This document shows positions 16,024-25,933 of a DNA stretch of 64,000 nucleotides, piece after piece. Positions within the stretch are counted from its first letter, which is position 1, and each line of letters starts with the position of its first letter. Position numbers and translations under genes: made by a program. The notes beneath the pieces are model-generated. The model was not told where the DNA came from. It saw only the letters and a program-made list of their open reading frames with translations, and did no database searches. Origin of the DNA: Candidatus Obscuribacterales bacterium (GTDB lineage: Bacteria; Cyanobacteriota; Vampirovibrionia; Obscuribacterales; Obscuribacteraceae). Location of the stretch: assembly GCA_031292355.1 (NCBI GenBank), contig JARLHI010000054.1, positions 407,305 to 471,304 on the forward strand, given 5' to 3'.

Positions 16024-19000
16024 TTACTTGTCTTCTTTGGCAAGCAAAGCCATAAATATTTTCACCAGACGAGGATCATAGCGCTTGCCCGAACTTTGCT
16101 GGAGTTGCCGAATGGCTTCCTCGCGACTCAAGCTCTTGCGATAGGGGCGGTCGCTGGTCATGGCCGTATAGCCGTCCACAAGAGCAATGATTCGCGACTC
16201 AAGTGGGATATCGTCACCCTTAAGCCCCTTTGGATAGCCGCTGCCGTCCCAATTCTCGCGATACGATTCGATCACATTCGCCACACGATAGAGAAGCTTA
16301 GCCGGCTCGAGCAATTTAGCGCCGATCGCAGGCACCTGTTTAACCTGCTCTAATTCTTCGTCCGATAGCTGTCCTTCCTTTTGCAGAATTTCTTGAGTGA
16401 CAGCAATTTTGCCTAGATTACTCATCACTGCAGCCAGCGAAATAATCTCAGCGTGTTCTTTGGACAAATGTAGCGATTGCGCAACGCCATTAGCGTAACT
16501 ATAGGCACGAGGCGAACGCTCGCTACCATACGAATCTCTTTCTTCAATTGCTTTCATGATTTTGCCAAAGACACCAAGAATGCCTTCTTCAGCCACAATT
16601 GCCAGATCAATGACGCCCTCTAGTTGAGCCAGTTTCAAAGGCGCAACAGGGGGCTTTTCTTTGGCAGGGTTAGGGTCCAAGCCGTCGCGAATGCTGGGCA
16701 GTAAGTCCTCGGCAACCGTACAGACTTGATTACGACCACGGTGCTTAGCCAGATACAGAGCCTGGTCGGCTAATTCTTGCAGCTTGTCGCGATCTTGGGC
16801 GTCATAAGGGAATGTCGCCACACCCAGTGACGCCGTAATGACACCGATGTCATCAATTGGTTTTTCCCGAATAGCCATACAGATGCGCTCTGCCACCATG
16901 CGAGCATGTTGCAAATCAGTTTCTGGCAAAAGAATAACGAATTCTTCTCCACCGAATCGCCCGACAGTATCAACGTCACGCACACTCTTTTTCATCACAT
17001 TAGCGATATGCTTAATGGCCATGTCGCCAAAGTGGTGCCCCAGTCCGTCATTTATTTTCTTGAGATAATCAAGGTCAACAATGATGAATGAAAAGGCGTG
17101 ACCGAATCGTTGAAAACGGTCGATTTCTTTGATGAACTGTTCCTGAAAATAACGTCTATTGAACAAGCCAGTCATCGGGTCAGTGACTGCTTGTTGTTCT
17201 ACCTGAGCAAATAACTCAGCGTGTGAAACAACAATGGCAACTCGGTCTGCGAGATCCGCCACCATTTTCATATCTTTATCTGGCAATGGTGTGACGCGTG
17301 TGCTCGAAATCATGCACAACGCCGCTTTCAATTCGCCACCATGAATCAAAGGCACAAGAGTGGCTTGTTTGTAGTGTGTTGGCACATCAATGTTTGCGCC
17401 TTCGAGGCGTTTCTTCAAATCATCATAAGGAAGATACAGAGTCTGCCCATCTTTCAATTCAGTCATCGTGGCCTGGAAAATCTTCTCGCCGAAATTAGGC
17501 AATTCAGCAGCGTCATCAGCAGCTGCAAGGGTAGCAGCGTAGGCACCGTCTCCAGCCGTTTTAAATTTGGTGAAATCTTCTTTTTGCACATCGTAAACAG
17601 CAGTCGCGCACAACGCCAGACCGAAGTGCTCTTGCAGAGCTGTGCCCAGAGTCTGCATGAACTGGTCGACGTCTTTAAGCGACTGTCTGATTTCGCTGGA
17701 TACACGATTAATAAGCGCTGCTCTCGATCTATCAGCACGGATTTGACTGATCGCTTGATCAGCACGAATAACGTTTGAAAGGTGACCGGCAATTGTTAAT
17801 CCGAGGTCTCGGTCAGCTGGTCTGAATTCCGGTCGATTAGGCAATCTCTGCCACAAACCAATGACGCCCAGACGTTCGCCTTCTGATACCAGTGGCAACA
17901 CCAGAGCGACATCATGACCGAAGAACGAATCGCCTTTGCGACTATACTGAACGTTGACGATTTTGCCGCGTCCAGATTCAAATACAGAAACGAATGGATT
18001 TTCTTTATTCGTTAAATCAACCTGTGAATTATTACCGTCTTGAATTTGCGGTACCAAAACACCTTCTTCTGAATTGTATAGATAGATCTGAGAATGAGTA
18101 AAACTCATGTGCTCAGCCACCATCATAACCGACTTAACGAGCGATTCCTGGCTGGTTTGACCACGCGATTCACGAAATAGCGTGGCTATTTCGTTAATCA
18201 ACTTCATTTCGCGTGCGTCCATCTCGATTTTATTTCTGTCGAGAGATTGCTGCACTACCACCGATAACATTTCAGCGACATGCTGCAAAATCACAGCATC
18301 GGTATTTTCGCTCCAGTCTCGCGGCTTACCGCATTGCTGCAATTCCAGGAATCCTGAAAACAACCCTCGGGTACGCAACTGAACAAGCAGTCGAGCTCGG
18401 ACATCACCAAGTTCCATCAACGACGATAATGTCGGTGACGACTTATGCAGGTTGGTACCTTTGGTGGTATCAGAAATTGGAATGACACCAGCCCCAGAAT
18501 CGTCTTTGAACACTTTTAAAAATTCAAAAACGATCGCCACAGTTTCGTCAGAACCCAGTTGATTACCGGCAAAACAAGTATGGCCGCTGACAGCGTATTC
18601 ATTAGTAACCTGCAGTTGATCACCAACGACCTGCCAGATAAGACCGCGATCGGCCTTTGTGGCTTTGGTCAGCGCTTCAATAGCAAATTGCAAAATTGAA
18701 GCAAGGTCATTGCTGTGACGCAACTGACCGATAATTTCGCGAATAATCAGCTGCGCTGCCGGTGGAAATACAGAAGAAACGACTTCCAGCTCGTTAGCTA
18801 TTGACGCTCCATCAATTAATTCGCGACTAGATGCTGTCCGACCAATGCCCAGGGCAACAGCTTCGGCGGCGCTATCGTAAGCGACATTTTCAGAAGTGGC
18901 ATCCAGTCGCGATGGCATTTGCGCAATTGCTGGCGCAAGCGTTGCCGATTCCTGACTGGCAAGAATTGGATTAGCGTGAAAATTAGGTGTGGGAACAGGT

Positions 19001-19803
19001 ACATATGCGCTACCAGAGCCGCCTGAAGAAGAACCAATTGAGCCAGAAGTGGCAATGGCGCCTGCTGAAGAGTTACTTCCAGCAGCTGCTCCTGAATATT
19101 TGCCAAAATCCGCTGATGTTGGGTCTACTGCTATTGGTGAAACTTTGCCATGCTCATGAATCGCAAATAACTGCGCTACTTCGCGCTCGTAAGCCTCATC
19201 GCCATAAGTGCTTGTGGGCTGATAAATTGGAGTCTGCGGAGATGGGGCTTTGACGATTGGCCAGGCCTGTTTTATTTGTTGAATGTATTGCGGAAAACTG
19301 CCAGCTGCACCCATATTGGCGCGAGCGTCTTCCAGCAGGTTGGCTTCTTGCTGATTGACCTGCTGCCATATTCCTAATAATTGATTGAATGCTTCGGAAA
19401 CTATGCGCGGGTCCATAGAGCCTGCGCATTGATATTTATCCGGCTCAGCCGAATCGCCTGATTTCTGTCCATAAATTATTAACGATAGCCCTCGGCTTTC
19501 AATGAGAAAGCACCAGTCATCAGAGCCATCAGAAACGTCTTCGGAGAAAATAGAAACTCTAAAGGCATCGCGCATCAATTCACGATAACGCTGACCGCCA
19601 GGAAGCAAACGCGCTGCCGATTGGCTGGACCAATAAACGACAACGGGCGCCAGACGCTCATCGACGCACAATTGTTCGACCGTACGCAAAAACGGCAAGA
19701 AACCATTCTCGCCATCTGGAACGAGCCCGCTTAGCGGTAGGGCCTCGCGACCCGACTGCTTGACCAGCATCATCTGTAATTGTGTGCGCCCTGGCTCAGC
19801 CAT
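16024..19803 (-). CDS. Large cytosolic GAF-GGDEF protein with a degenerate HD-GYP domain
   Basis: 1259 aa. A unique N-terminal region (1-340, with a Ser/Gly/Ala-rich linker) is followed by three GAF-like domains (about 365-520, 550-690, 705-880). A diguanylate cyclase domain has the intact signature GGEEF near residue 951 and the inhibitory site RDVD five residues before it. The C-terminal domain (about 1085-1255) aligns to HD-GYP and keeps WDGSGYPKGL, but the HD pair is SN (MSNLGKI, about 1126), the first His is Arg, HPxxG is VPAIG, and HHE is YRE. The Asp in LVDGYTAMTSDRPYR remains. The cyclase half should make c-di-GMP; the other half is probably not a phosphodiesterase and may bind c-di-GMP or regulate. 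No transmembrane segment seen. Confidence 0.93.
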   Translation of the reverse strand: MAEPGRTQLQMMLVKQSGREALPLSGLVPDGENGFLPFLRTVEQLCVDERLAPVVVYWSSQSAARLLPGGQRYRELMRDAFRVSIFSEDVSDGSDDWCFLIESRGLSLIIYGQKSGDSAEPDKYQCAGSMDPRIVSEAFNQLLGIWQQVNQQEANLLEDARANMGAAGSFPQYIQQIKQAWPIVKAPSPQTPIYQPTSTYGDEAYEREVAQLFAIHEHGKVSPIAVDPTSADFGKYSGAAAGSNSSAGAIATSGSIGSSSGGSGSAYVPVPTPNFHANPILASQESATLAPAIAQMPSRLDATSENVAYDSAAEAVALGIGRTASSRELIDGASIANELEVVSSVFPPAAQLIIREIIGQLRHSNDLASILQFAIEALTKATKADRGLIWQVVGDQLQVTNEYAVSGHTCFAGNQLGSDETVAIVFEFLKVFKDDSGAGVIPISDTTKGTNLHKSSPTLSSLMELGDVRARLLVQLRTRGLFSGFLELQQCGKPRDWSENTDAVILQHVAEMLSVVVQQSLDRNKIEMDAREMKLINEIATLFRESRGQTSQESLVKSVMMVAEHMSFTHSQIYLYNSEEGVLVPQIQDGNNSQVDLTNKENPFVSVFESGRGKIVNVQYSRKGDSFFGHDVALVLPLVSEGERLGVIGLWQRLPNRPEFRPADRDLGLTIAGHLSNVIRADQAISQIRADRSRAALINRVSSEIRQSLKDVDQFMQTLGTALQEHFGLALCATAVYDVQKEDFTKFKTAGDGAYAATLAAADDAAELPNFGEKIFQATMTELKDGQTLYLPYDDLKKRLEGANIDVPTHYKQATLVPLIHGGELKAALCMISSTRVTPLPDKDMKMVADLADRVAIVVSHAELFAQVEQQAVTDPMTGLFNRRYFQEQFIKEIDRFQRFGHAFSFIIVDLDYLKKINDGLGHHFGDMAIKHIANVMKKSVRDVDTVGRFGGEEFVILLPETDLQHARMVAERICMAIREKPIDDIGVITASLGVATFPYDAQDRDKLQELADQALYLAKHRGRNQVCTVAEDLLPSIRDGLDPNPAKEKPPVAPLKLAQLEGVIDLAIVAEEGILGVFGKIMKAIEERDSYGSERSPRAYSYANGVAQSLHLSKEHAEIISLAAVMSNLGKIAVTQEILQKEGQLSDEELEQVKQVPAIGAKLLEPAKLLYRVANVIESYRENWDGSGYPKGLKGDDIPLESRIIALVDGYTAMTSDRPYRKSLSREEAIRQLQQSSGKRYDPRLVKIFMALLAKEDK

Positions 19804-19993
19804 TAGCGTACCTGAACAGCTACTAACGTTTTGATTGTGATTCCCGCCAATTCCTTAGTACCCCACCCATGGGCTAATTAATCGAATACTAGATTAGGCA
19901 AATATCATTCTGTCTCTGCCTTTTCGATCATTTCCGTTCAAACTGCTTGGCACCGTCACGAACTCCGCAATGGTCCGCAATGCGGAGCATTGG

Positions 19994-20758
19994 ATGAAAT
20001 TTCATCTGCTACCATGGAAACCCTTTGGGGCGCCAGTTGTGCAGCTGATTGAGAACATGGACAAAAAAGAACCGATATCGGTAGTTTTTTCAAGGCTGCA
20101 AAGTCTACTCAAGTCTGACGTTTATCAGCAGAACCTGGCGTTTTGGCACAAGGCCTGGAACGGCGTCAAACAACCATACACCCAGATGCCGGATTTGAGT
20201 TACTTGCCATCTATTCCGGCATTGCTTAAACGCGACGCTGCCGTTAATGTCCTTGACCTCGGTTGCGGCTCTGGCTGGCTTTCAATTTATCTTGCGCGCG
20301 AAGGCTTTCAAGTTACAGGCGTCGATATCGCAAGTCACGCCCTAGAACTCGCTCAAATGTGGGCCAAAACCGAAAATCTCTCAATTAAATTCGATATTGG
20401 CGACTTAGCTGATATGAAATATGAGGAAAATTCTTTTGACGCCATTGTCGCCAATTCCATCTTTGAACACCTGACCTATGACTTAGCCCTTGGCACGATG
20501 CTCACTTTGCAAAACATCCTTAAACCAGGCGGCATTTTTATCGGCTGCTTCGACAAAGTCGGCACTGGTCCCGGCGAATATTTCAAACTGGAAGATGGTA
20601 CTCAAGTCTACACAGATAAAGGTCGCTCTGGCATGATGCTACGCTGCTTTTCTGACGACGAGCTCAGAGAATTTTTCAGCGCCTGGACAATCGAACAATT
20701 CGAAACTCTCGAAAGTGGCAGTCGCTTTGTCGTTGCCAAATTGCCGAGTGCAGCCTGA
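19994..20758 (+). CDS. SAM-dependent methyltransferase (class I)
   Basis: 254 aa from the ATG at 19994, which has GCGGAG with 6 nt spacing; an in-frame ATG at 19970 would add 8 residues. SAM-binding motif I is VLDLGCGSGWLSIYLA, motif II is VTGVDIASHALELA, and post-I motifs are DAIVANSIFEHL and LKPGGIFIGCF. The N-terminal 75 residues hold a conserved-looking FWHKAWNGVK stretch of the kind found in natural-product or lipid methyltransferases. The substrate is unknown. The 5' end contains the direct repeat CCGCAATG twice and an inverted CTCCGCA/TGCGGAG (19964-19988), so the first ATG lies inside a possible hairpin. Convergent with potD, 3 nt apart. Confidence 0.85.
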   Translation: MKFHLLPWKPFGAPVVQLIENMDKKEPISVVFSRLQSLLKSDVYQQNLAFWHKAWNGVKQPYTQMPDLSYLPSIPALLKRDAAVNVLDLGCGSGWLSIYLAREGFQVTGVDIASHALELAQMWAKTENLSIKFDIGDLADMKYEENSFDAIVANSIFEHLTYDLALGTMLTLQNILKPGGIFIGCFDKVGTGPGEYFKLEDGTQVYTDKGRSGMMLRCFSDDELREFFSAWTIEQFETLESGSRFVVAKLPSAA

Positions 20759-20761
20759 ACT

Positions 20762-21838
20762 TCACGAACACTTCAACTCAGTCCACATACGGTCGTAGAC
20801 AAATATCACTTTTTCGATGTCGACTAATTGTTCGCACACAGAGAGAACAGACTGACTGGGGTATCGTCCAGCATTGAGGCGGTCGACCTCTGGCAAAAGG
20901 GGCAAGGCGCGAGCATTTGCCGTAGCATAGCGATTAAAAGTAGCATTCGCCGCAGCAACTTCTGGCTGCAACATATAATTCAGCCATTTGTAGGCATTAT
21001 CGAGATGTGGTGCAGAAACTGGAATACAGAAAGAATCAAGCCACAAAGAGGCGCCACTTCTGGGAATTACGTATTGCACGTTGGCATTTGTTTTCATCGC
21101 CTGAAAAGCGTCACCACTATACGCCATCGCTAAAAGACTGTCTCCGCCAGCCAGTTGCACAATAACTTGATCGGACGTATAACACATCACAAGCGGTTTT
21201 TGCTTAATCAAATCGTGGTTTGCGCTTTCAATTTCGGTCGTGACCCGAGTGTTATAAGAGTGCCCCTGATGCTTTAAAGACATGCCTATTGTTTCTCTGG
21301 CATCGTCGAGCAAAGTCATGCGATTGGCGAAGCGCTCATCGAAAAACACCTCCCAATCATCAGGAATCGGCATATTCTTGCCCAGAGAGGCGGCATTATA
21401 GGCGATACCAGAAGTTCCCCAGAATTGCGGCACAGAATGGGCAAGCCCGCGGTCATAGGCTGGATCTGCAAAATTCTGCATGACGTCTTTGAGGCCAGGC
21501 AATCGTTCATGATCGACCGGTGCAATTATTTTCATCCGCACTAGTTCTTGCACCATATAGTTAGTCGGCATAATGATATCGTATTCGGTGGCGCCAGCCT
21601 GCAGCTTCGCAAGTAGTTGCTCGTTTGAAGCAAAAGTGTCATATACAACTTTTATGCCGTACTGTTTTTCAAATTCGGGCACTGTATTTGGGTCTAAATA
21701 GTCAGCCCAGCTATAAATATTGAGGCGATTGCTGGGGCCAGCTGGACGGTTAGTTTGATTGCTGCAAGCACCAAGACTGGCTGCGGTCAGCAAGGCATTG
21801 AAAGAAACCTGACAAAAACTGCGTCGCGAATATCTCAT
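20762..21838 (-). CDS. potD: Spermidine/putrescine-binding lipoprotein PotD
   Basis: 358 aa. The signal has a twin-arginine-like start (RYSRRSFCQ) and a lipobox (SLGACS), so it is probably an envelope lipoprotein. Polyamine-binding family features: LNIYSWADYLDPNTVPEFEKQYGIKVVYDTF near the start, YDIIMPTNYMVQEL, and the C-terminal AYKWLNYMLQPEVAAANATFNRYATAN. It should bind polyamines for the PotA system. It is 4 nt downstream of potA and is the last gene of the pucR-like/potA/potD operon. No potB or potC follows. Confidence 0.9.
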   Translation of the reverse strand: MRYSRRSFCQVSFNALLTAASLGACSNQTNRPAGPSNRLNIYSWADYLDPNTVPEFEKQYGIKVVYDTFASNEQLLAKLQAGATEYDIIMPTNYMVQELVRMKIIAPVDHERLPGLKDVMQNFADPAYDRGLAHSVPQFWGTSGIAYNAASLGKNMPIPDDWEVFFDERFANRMTLLDDARETIGMSLKHQGHSYNTRVTTEIESANHDLIKQKPLVMCYTSDQVIVQLAGGDSLLAMAYSGDAFQAMKTNANVQYVIPRSGASLWLDSFCIPVSAPHLDNAYKWLNYMLQPEVAAANATFNRYATANARALPLLPEVDRLNAGRYPSQSVLSVCEQLVDIEKVIFVYDRMWTELKCS

Positions 21839-21842
21839 CGCT

Positions 21843-22994
21843 TTAGACCTTTGCGTACGCTAAAGCAACGGGCTCTTTCTCAGATGCCGCCTTTAAAAAC
21901 GAACAATCGAGTATATCAAAAGCCGCCTGGACTGTATCGCCTTCACTCTTGCACTCAAGACCTGCAGCGACAACCTTCAAGCGACAATCATTTTTCATCT
22001 TCAAAACGTATTCAGTGGTGTGCCCCTGATAACTGGCACTTTCAACGACAGCATCAAAAGCATTGATACCATCCCCGCCACTACCAGAAGATGGGGATTT
22101 TGTTCCTACGAAACGGATCGCCTGCGGTTTGACATAGAGAAAAACAGAATCATTCAACTGAATTTTTGCATCAGTTTTTGTATCGTCACATGGAATGCGA
22201 AATAAATTTTCCTGTCCACAATCAACAAGAATAAAATCGCGACCGATTTCTTTGACGGTTGCTTCGAGCAAATTAGTCTGCCCGATAAATCGAGCAACAA
22301 AAACACTTGCCGGCTTTTCGTAAACATCGCGCGGTTGACCAATCTGCTCGATTCGTCCAGCTGAAAAGACGGCCAGCCGATGCGACATAGCCAGAGCCTC
22401 ACTTTGATCGTGCGTGACCATGATGAAAGTCAAATTAAGAGCGCGCTGCAAGCTTTTTAGCTCTTCTTGCATTTGTTCGCGAATTTGCGGGTCAAGCGCC
22501 GAGAGTGGCTCATCTAGCAACAAAACGCGTGGACGATTAATGACTGCGCGAGCAAGCGCAACGCGTTGCTGTTGTCCACCCGATAGCTGTTGAGGATAAC
22601 GCGAAGCAAATTGCTCGAGACGCACCAGCTGCAGTGCTTCTGTTACCTTTGTACGAATGTCATTTTTGTCTTTATTACCCCGCGCGACCAGACCAAAAGC
22701 CACGTTGTCGGCAATAGTAAGATGGGGAAAGAGTGCGTAGTTTTGAAAGACCATATTGACTGGACGTTTGTGTGCCGGGATTTTAGACACATCCTGTCCG
22801 TCAATTAAAAGCGAACCTGAAGTGAGCGATTCAAAGCCAGCGATAATACGCAAAAGAGTTGTTTTACCACAACCAGACGGTCCCAAAAAACTAAAAAACT
22901 CACCTTCTTCAATGCTCAAATTGATATTCGAAAGGGCGACGTTCTCGCCGAACTTCTTGGTGACATCTTTAGTTTGTATGCACAAAGCGCTCAA
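21843..22994 (-). CDS. potA: Spermidine/putrescine ABC transporter ATPase PotA
   Basis: 383 aa. Walker [20 protein letters not shown]-loop, signature [14 protein letters not shown], Walker [13 protein letters not shown]-loop [10 protein letters not shown], and a C-terminal TOBE domain (about 290-370). It hydrolyses ATP to drive polyamine import across the inner membrane. Its ATG overlaps the stop of the upstream regulator gene (ATGA-type, 4 nt). No permease gene is adjacent, which is unusual because potABCD is normally one operon. It could work with permeases elsewhere or serve a related substrate. Confidence 0.93.
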   Translation of the reverse strand: MSALCIQTKDVTKKFGENVALSNINLSIEEGEFFSFLGPSGCGKTTLLRIIAGFESLTSGSLLIDGQDVSKIPAHKRPVNMVFQNYALFPHLTIADNVAFGLVARGNKDKNDIRTKVTEALQLVRLEQFASRYPQQLSGGQQQRVALARAVINRPRVLLLDEPLSALDPQIREQMQEELKSLQRALNLTFIMVTHDQSEALAMSHRLAVFSAGRIEQIGQPRDVYEKPASVFVARFIGQTNLLEATVKEIGRDFILVDCGQENLFRIPCDDTKTDAKIQLNDSVFLYVKPQAIRFVGTKSPSSGSGGDGINAFDAVVESASYQGHTTEYVLKMKNDCRLKVVAAGLECKSEGDTVQAAFDILDCSFLKAASEKEPVALAYAKV

Positions 22995-24853
22995 GACTCA
23001 GTATTCTCCCGGCTCAGCCCCTTCATCTCCTGGATAAGGAAAGCAATTTGCAAATTGAGCAGAACTTCTTGCGAGTCAATATCAACTTTTAGAATATCGG
23101 CAATTTGTTCGAGACGATAACGCAGGGTGTGACGGTGAATGAATAGCGCGCGTGCCGCTGAATTCAAATTGACGCCTTCCTGCAAATAAATCTTCAAGCT
23201 TGGCACAAGTTCGCTTTCCCATTCTTCATCATAAGCTTGCAGAGGAGCGAGATTATCTTCATAGAAACGAATCAATTCAGGATGATCGATCATCAAATAA
23301 AGAAGCCGGCGGACGCCTAAATCTCCATAAGCCTGAATGAAGCCCTGTTCGCCATGCACCATAGAGGCAATGACCAGGGCTTGTCTGGCCTCGCGGTACG
23401 CTTCCGGTAAATCAAGAATGGTTTCAGCAAGACGCGAAGCGCCAATTTGCACGCGAGCCGTTTCTGCATCTGTTCCCAGAAATTGTTGAATTTTGTGGAG
23501 CAGGCTTTCAGCTTCGGCTGAGAGCGGTCGATTGTCTTTGACATAATGAGGCACCACGAATATTCTCGTGCCTTCCACTTCAGTGGTAATAAAAGTATCG
23601 TCTGGCCAGTTCAAAAGGGATGGAACGACTACAGGGACTGCAGCACCGGATACGGTTGCAGGCGTTGATATTGATCGCCTGATAATTTCAACAGCAAAAA
23701 CAAGCAAACCGTCAGCCAAATCAAAGCCGAAGTGCCGTTCCAGTCGTTCTTGATCGGAAGCTGAGAGGCTGCGACCAGAAAGCAGATCTTTCAAAAGACT
23801 CTTTTGGGTAACCGTAAAAACAGAACCATCTTTACGTCTTTGACTGAACTCCACCATCACAGCCAGAGCAGCTGCTTGCAAGTATTCCGAGATAGCGTCG
23901 ATATCATCATTCTGGCGATACATCGCCGAGATAAAACCACAAACGACATCGCCTATCACCACCGGTAGCATCAAGCGACGTCCAGCTCGAATAGCAGTCA
24001 TCGTGTACTCAACCGAGTGCTTACTGCTTTGCAAGCGTTTGCGTCTTAAAGTTTCAGCGGCCTCGATACTGACCGAGTGTTGTTGGCTTTGCGGTGTTGC
24101 ACCCATATTGCAGGAGGCAAGCACCTTAAAGTCGGCTCCTTCGACTGCAACGGGCCTACCAAGAGCGATACTGACTTCTTCGACTAGACTTTCCAGTCCT
24201 TCATCAAGACAAATTGCCATCAAACTGGCATGCAGTCGCGCGTTGGCAAGCTTGAGCTCTTTCAAAAATGCCATTCTAATGTCGTCGGCAATTTGACCAA
24301 CTTCGCCAAATCCAGGCACCACAATCAAAGGCAATTCAACTGCAGCACAACTTTCGACCAATCGCCCGAGCCAAATATCAACGGCAAGAGCAACATCATT
24401 GGGCACTCCCGGTGAGAATGCAGCAAGCGAGGATTTTTGGTCCGCCAAGGGCGAAGACGAAGCATCCAGCGGAGCCTTCGACCTGGAGGCGCGCCCCTTG
24501 CCAAGACCCGCTTTGACAGAAAGCTCGACTGATTGTACTGGTGGCACAGGGCTATCATGGGCAATTTTATTTGCAGAAGATTCACCAGACGTATAACCAC
24601 TGTCATCGGCAGCGTTGCGAATGACAATCAAACCAGCCATATCTTTGAGGGCAGCCACATCTTCGTGGCTCAAATTTTCGATGTGGGCAACAATCAAACT
24701 TCCAGAACGCGGCACCGGCTTGAGAGTACCCACGACCTGCACCACGGCTCTGTCTAAAAATTCTTCGCCATAAGCAATGCGCGCCTCGGCCATCGTCTCT
24801 GAATTGAGCAATTGCCGCAAAGTAGGGTGATGAGCGATACGTGATTGAGTCAT
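22991..24853 (-). CDS. PucR-family transcriptional regulator
   Basis: 620 aa from the ATG at 24851-24853, chosen because GGAG lies 5 nt upstream; an upstream in-frame start at 24895 has no such site. The N-terminal domain (about 5-110) matches the PucR N-terminal family (PF07905): PTLRQLLNSETMAEARIAYGEEFLDRAVVQVVG. A low-complexity linker and a central ligand-type region follow. The C-terminus holds a helix-turn-helix of the PucR/CdaR kind: GVNLNSAARALFIHRHTLRYRLEQIADIL. Such proteins control purine catabolism or related nitrogen use. Here it is the first gene of an operon with potA and potD, so it probably senses a nitrogen or polyamine signal. That link is inference. Confidence 0.85.
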   Translation of the reverse strand: MTQSRIAHHPTLRQLLNSETMAEARIAYGEEFLDRAVVQVVGTLKPVPRSGSLIVAHIENLSHEDVAALKDMAGLIVIRNAADDSGYTSGESSANKIAHDSPVPPVQSVELSVKAGLGKGRASRSKAPLDASSSPLADQKSSLAAFSPGVPNDVALAVDIWLGRLVESCAAVELPLIVVPGFGEVGQIADDIRMAFLKELKLANARLHASLMAICLDEGLESLVEEVSIALGRPVAVEGADFKVLASCNMGATPQSQQHSVSIEAAETLRRKRLQSSKHSVEYTMTAIRAGRRLMLPVVIGDVVCGFISAMYRQNDDIDAISEYLQAAALAVMVEFSQRRKDGSVFTVTQKSLLKDLLSGRSLSASDQERLERHFGFDLADGLLVFAVEIIRRSISTPATVSGAAVPVVVPSLLNWPDDTFITTEVEGTRIFVVPHYVKDNRPLSAEAESLLHKIQQFLGTDAETARVQIGASRLAETILDLPEAYREARQALVIASMVHGEQGFIQAYGDLGVRRLLYLMIDHPELIRFYEDNLAPLQAYDEEWESELVPSLKIYLQEGVNLNSAARALFIHRHTLRYRLEQIADILKVDIDSQEVLLNLQIAFLIQEMKGLSRENTES

Positions 24854-25123
24854 CGTCTCTCCATTATATAAGCCTTCCCTCCATCCCATATGCATTCCTC
24901 ACTTTCGAGCCGTTGAGAGAATTCAAGCCCTTCTGCCCTATAAAGTTGAAGAAAATTGGAATTGCTCAGGCGAAAAATAATTTGCAGATTTCAAGCAAAT
25001 TCAGTCAAATCCGGCTGATTAAGCACCTGATGCAAATACATCGCATGTCTATTCGATCCGTTTATTCTATCTATTTCTCAAGATCATAAAGGCGGAGATG
25101 CGCCTGTTGAGCCAGTCTCCATC

Positions 25124-25152
25124 TTGTACAAAAAAGAGGGCGGTGCTAACAT
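25124..25152 (+). promoter_or_regulatory. Extended -10 promoter for the HU gene
   Basis: TTGTAC at 25124-25129, 17 nt spacer, then TGcTAACAT with the -10 TAACAT at 25147-25152. The extended TG strengthens it. The start point would be near 25159, about 40 nt before the HU ATG, which has AGGAGG upstream. The rest of the 344-bp gap between the pucR-like gene and HU holds only a small GGCG/CGCC hairpin near 25091-25105. Confidence 0.55.
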
Positions 25153-25197
25153 CCCGCTGTGGAATTGGTAATTGCCTTATAACTAGGAGGAAACACG

Positions 25198-25605
25198 ATG
25201 AATAGAGCTGAATTGATCGCTGAGATCGCTCAAATGACCGGATTGCCTAAGACCGAAGTAGGAAGCACCTTGCAATGCATCATTCATACCGTCACTGGTG
25301 CTTTGAGCAAAGGCGACAAAGTCACATTGGTTGGTTTCGGAACGTTCGAAAGACGCACACGCCAGGCTAGAACTGGTCGCAACCCAAGAACTCTGGCTCC
25401 TTTGAAAATCGCTGCCAGCAAAGTACCAGCTTTCCGCGCCGGTCAGGAATTGAAGGACGTAGTTGATGGTCGCGCCAAGCAAAAAAGCTTCGCAGGCGTC
25501 GCTAAAGTAGCAAAAGCCACCAAATCAGCAGCTAAACCAGCAGCTAAGAAAGCCGCTAAACCAGTTGCTAAAAAGGCCGCCAAAGCAAAAAGCAAAAAGC
25601 GCTAA
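25198..25605 (+). CDS. hup: DNA-binding protein HU with a Lys/Ala-rich histone H1-like tail
   Basis: 135 aa. The first 90 residues are a complete HU/IHF domain: MNRAELIAEIAQMTG, GDKVTLVGFGTFERRTRQAR and RNPRTLAPLKIAASKVPAFRAGQELK (the DNA-wrapping arm). The last 45 residues are almost only Lys, Ala, Val, Pro and Ser in AAKPAAKK-like repeats, as in eukaryotic H1 and in some actinobacterial or deep-branching bacterial HUs. The core bends and compacts DNA; the tail should add non-specific, charge-based binding. AGGAGG lies 8 nt before the ATG. A clear terminator follows, so it is a single-gene unit. Confidence 0.96.
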   Translation: MNRAELIAEIAQMTGLPKTEVGSTLQCIIHTVTGALSKGDKVTLVGFGTFERRTRQARTGRNPRTLAPLKIAASKVPAFRAGQELKDVVDGRAKQKSFAGVAKVAKATKSAAKPAAKKAAKPVAKKAAKAKSKKR

Positions 25606-25654
25606 ATCTTAGTGTTCGAGTTAACGCTCGAGCGCTGAATCTATCAGCACTAAA

Positions 25655-25685
25655 GAAGGACGCGGTTCGGCCGTGTCCTTTTTTT
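25655..25685 (+). terminator. Intrinsic terminator of the HU gene
   Basis: AAGGACgCGG pairs with CCGtGTCCTT around a TTCG-type loop, followed by a run of seven T. It lies about 50 nt after the HU stop. Confidence 0.9.
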
Positions 25686-25827
25686 GCCGATAAATTATCT
25701 GTTGGCCACCTGATCGGATTAATACCAGAGTGATATCAGATTGATAGATCAAGCCCAAATACATCCTAAGAGATATATAAAAACTCAAGAAAATTGAAGA
25801 AAATGTGAAAATTCGACCTTTCGCCTA

Positions 25828-25856
25828 TTGAGCTTATCGAGCATTTGAGACAGAAT
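25828..25856 (+). promoter_or_regulatory. Possible promoter of the 53-aa gene
   Basis: TTGAGC at 25828-25833, a 17-nt spacer and CAGAAT at 25851-25856. Both boxes are imperfect. It is placed about 78 nt before the small ORF start. The rest of the HU-to-small-gene gap is AT-rich with no other clear feature. Confidence 0.35.
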
Positions 25857-25933
25857 TAACGAACGCGAAAACAGCAAGTCCTGTCCTGCTCGAGCAAGCG
25901 ATTAAAACTACCCAGCAACTAGAAAGAATTCTC

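Noticed and set aside
16005..16024. Weak CCCC/GGGG stem at the end of the GGDEF gene
   Set aside because: Only four base pairs with a long loop and no T-run; not enough to call a terminator.
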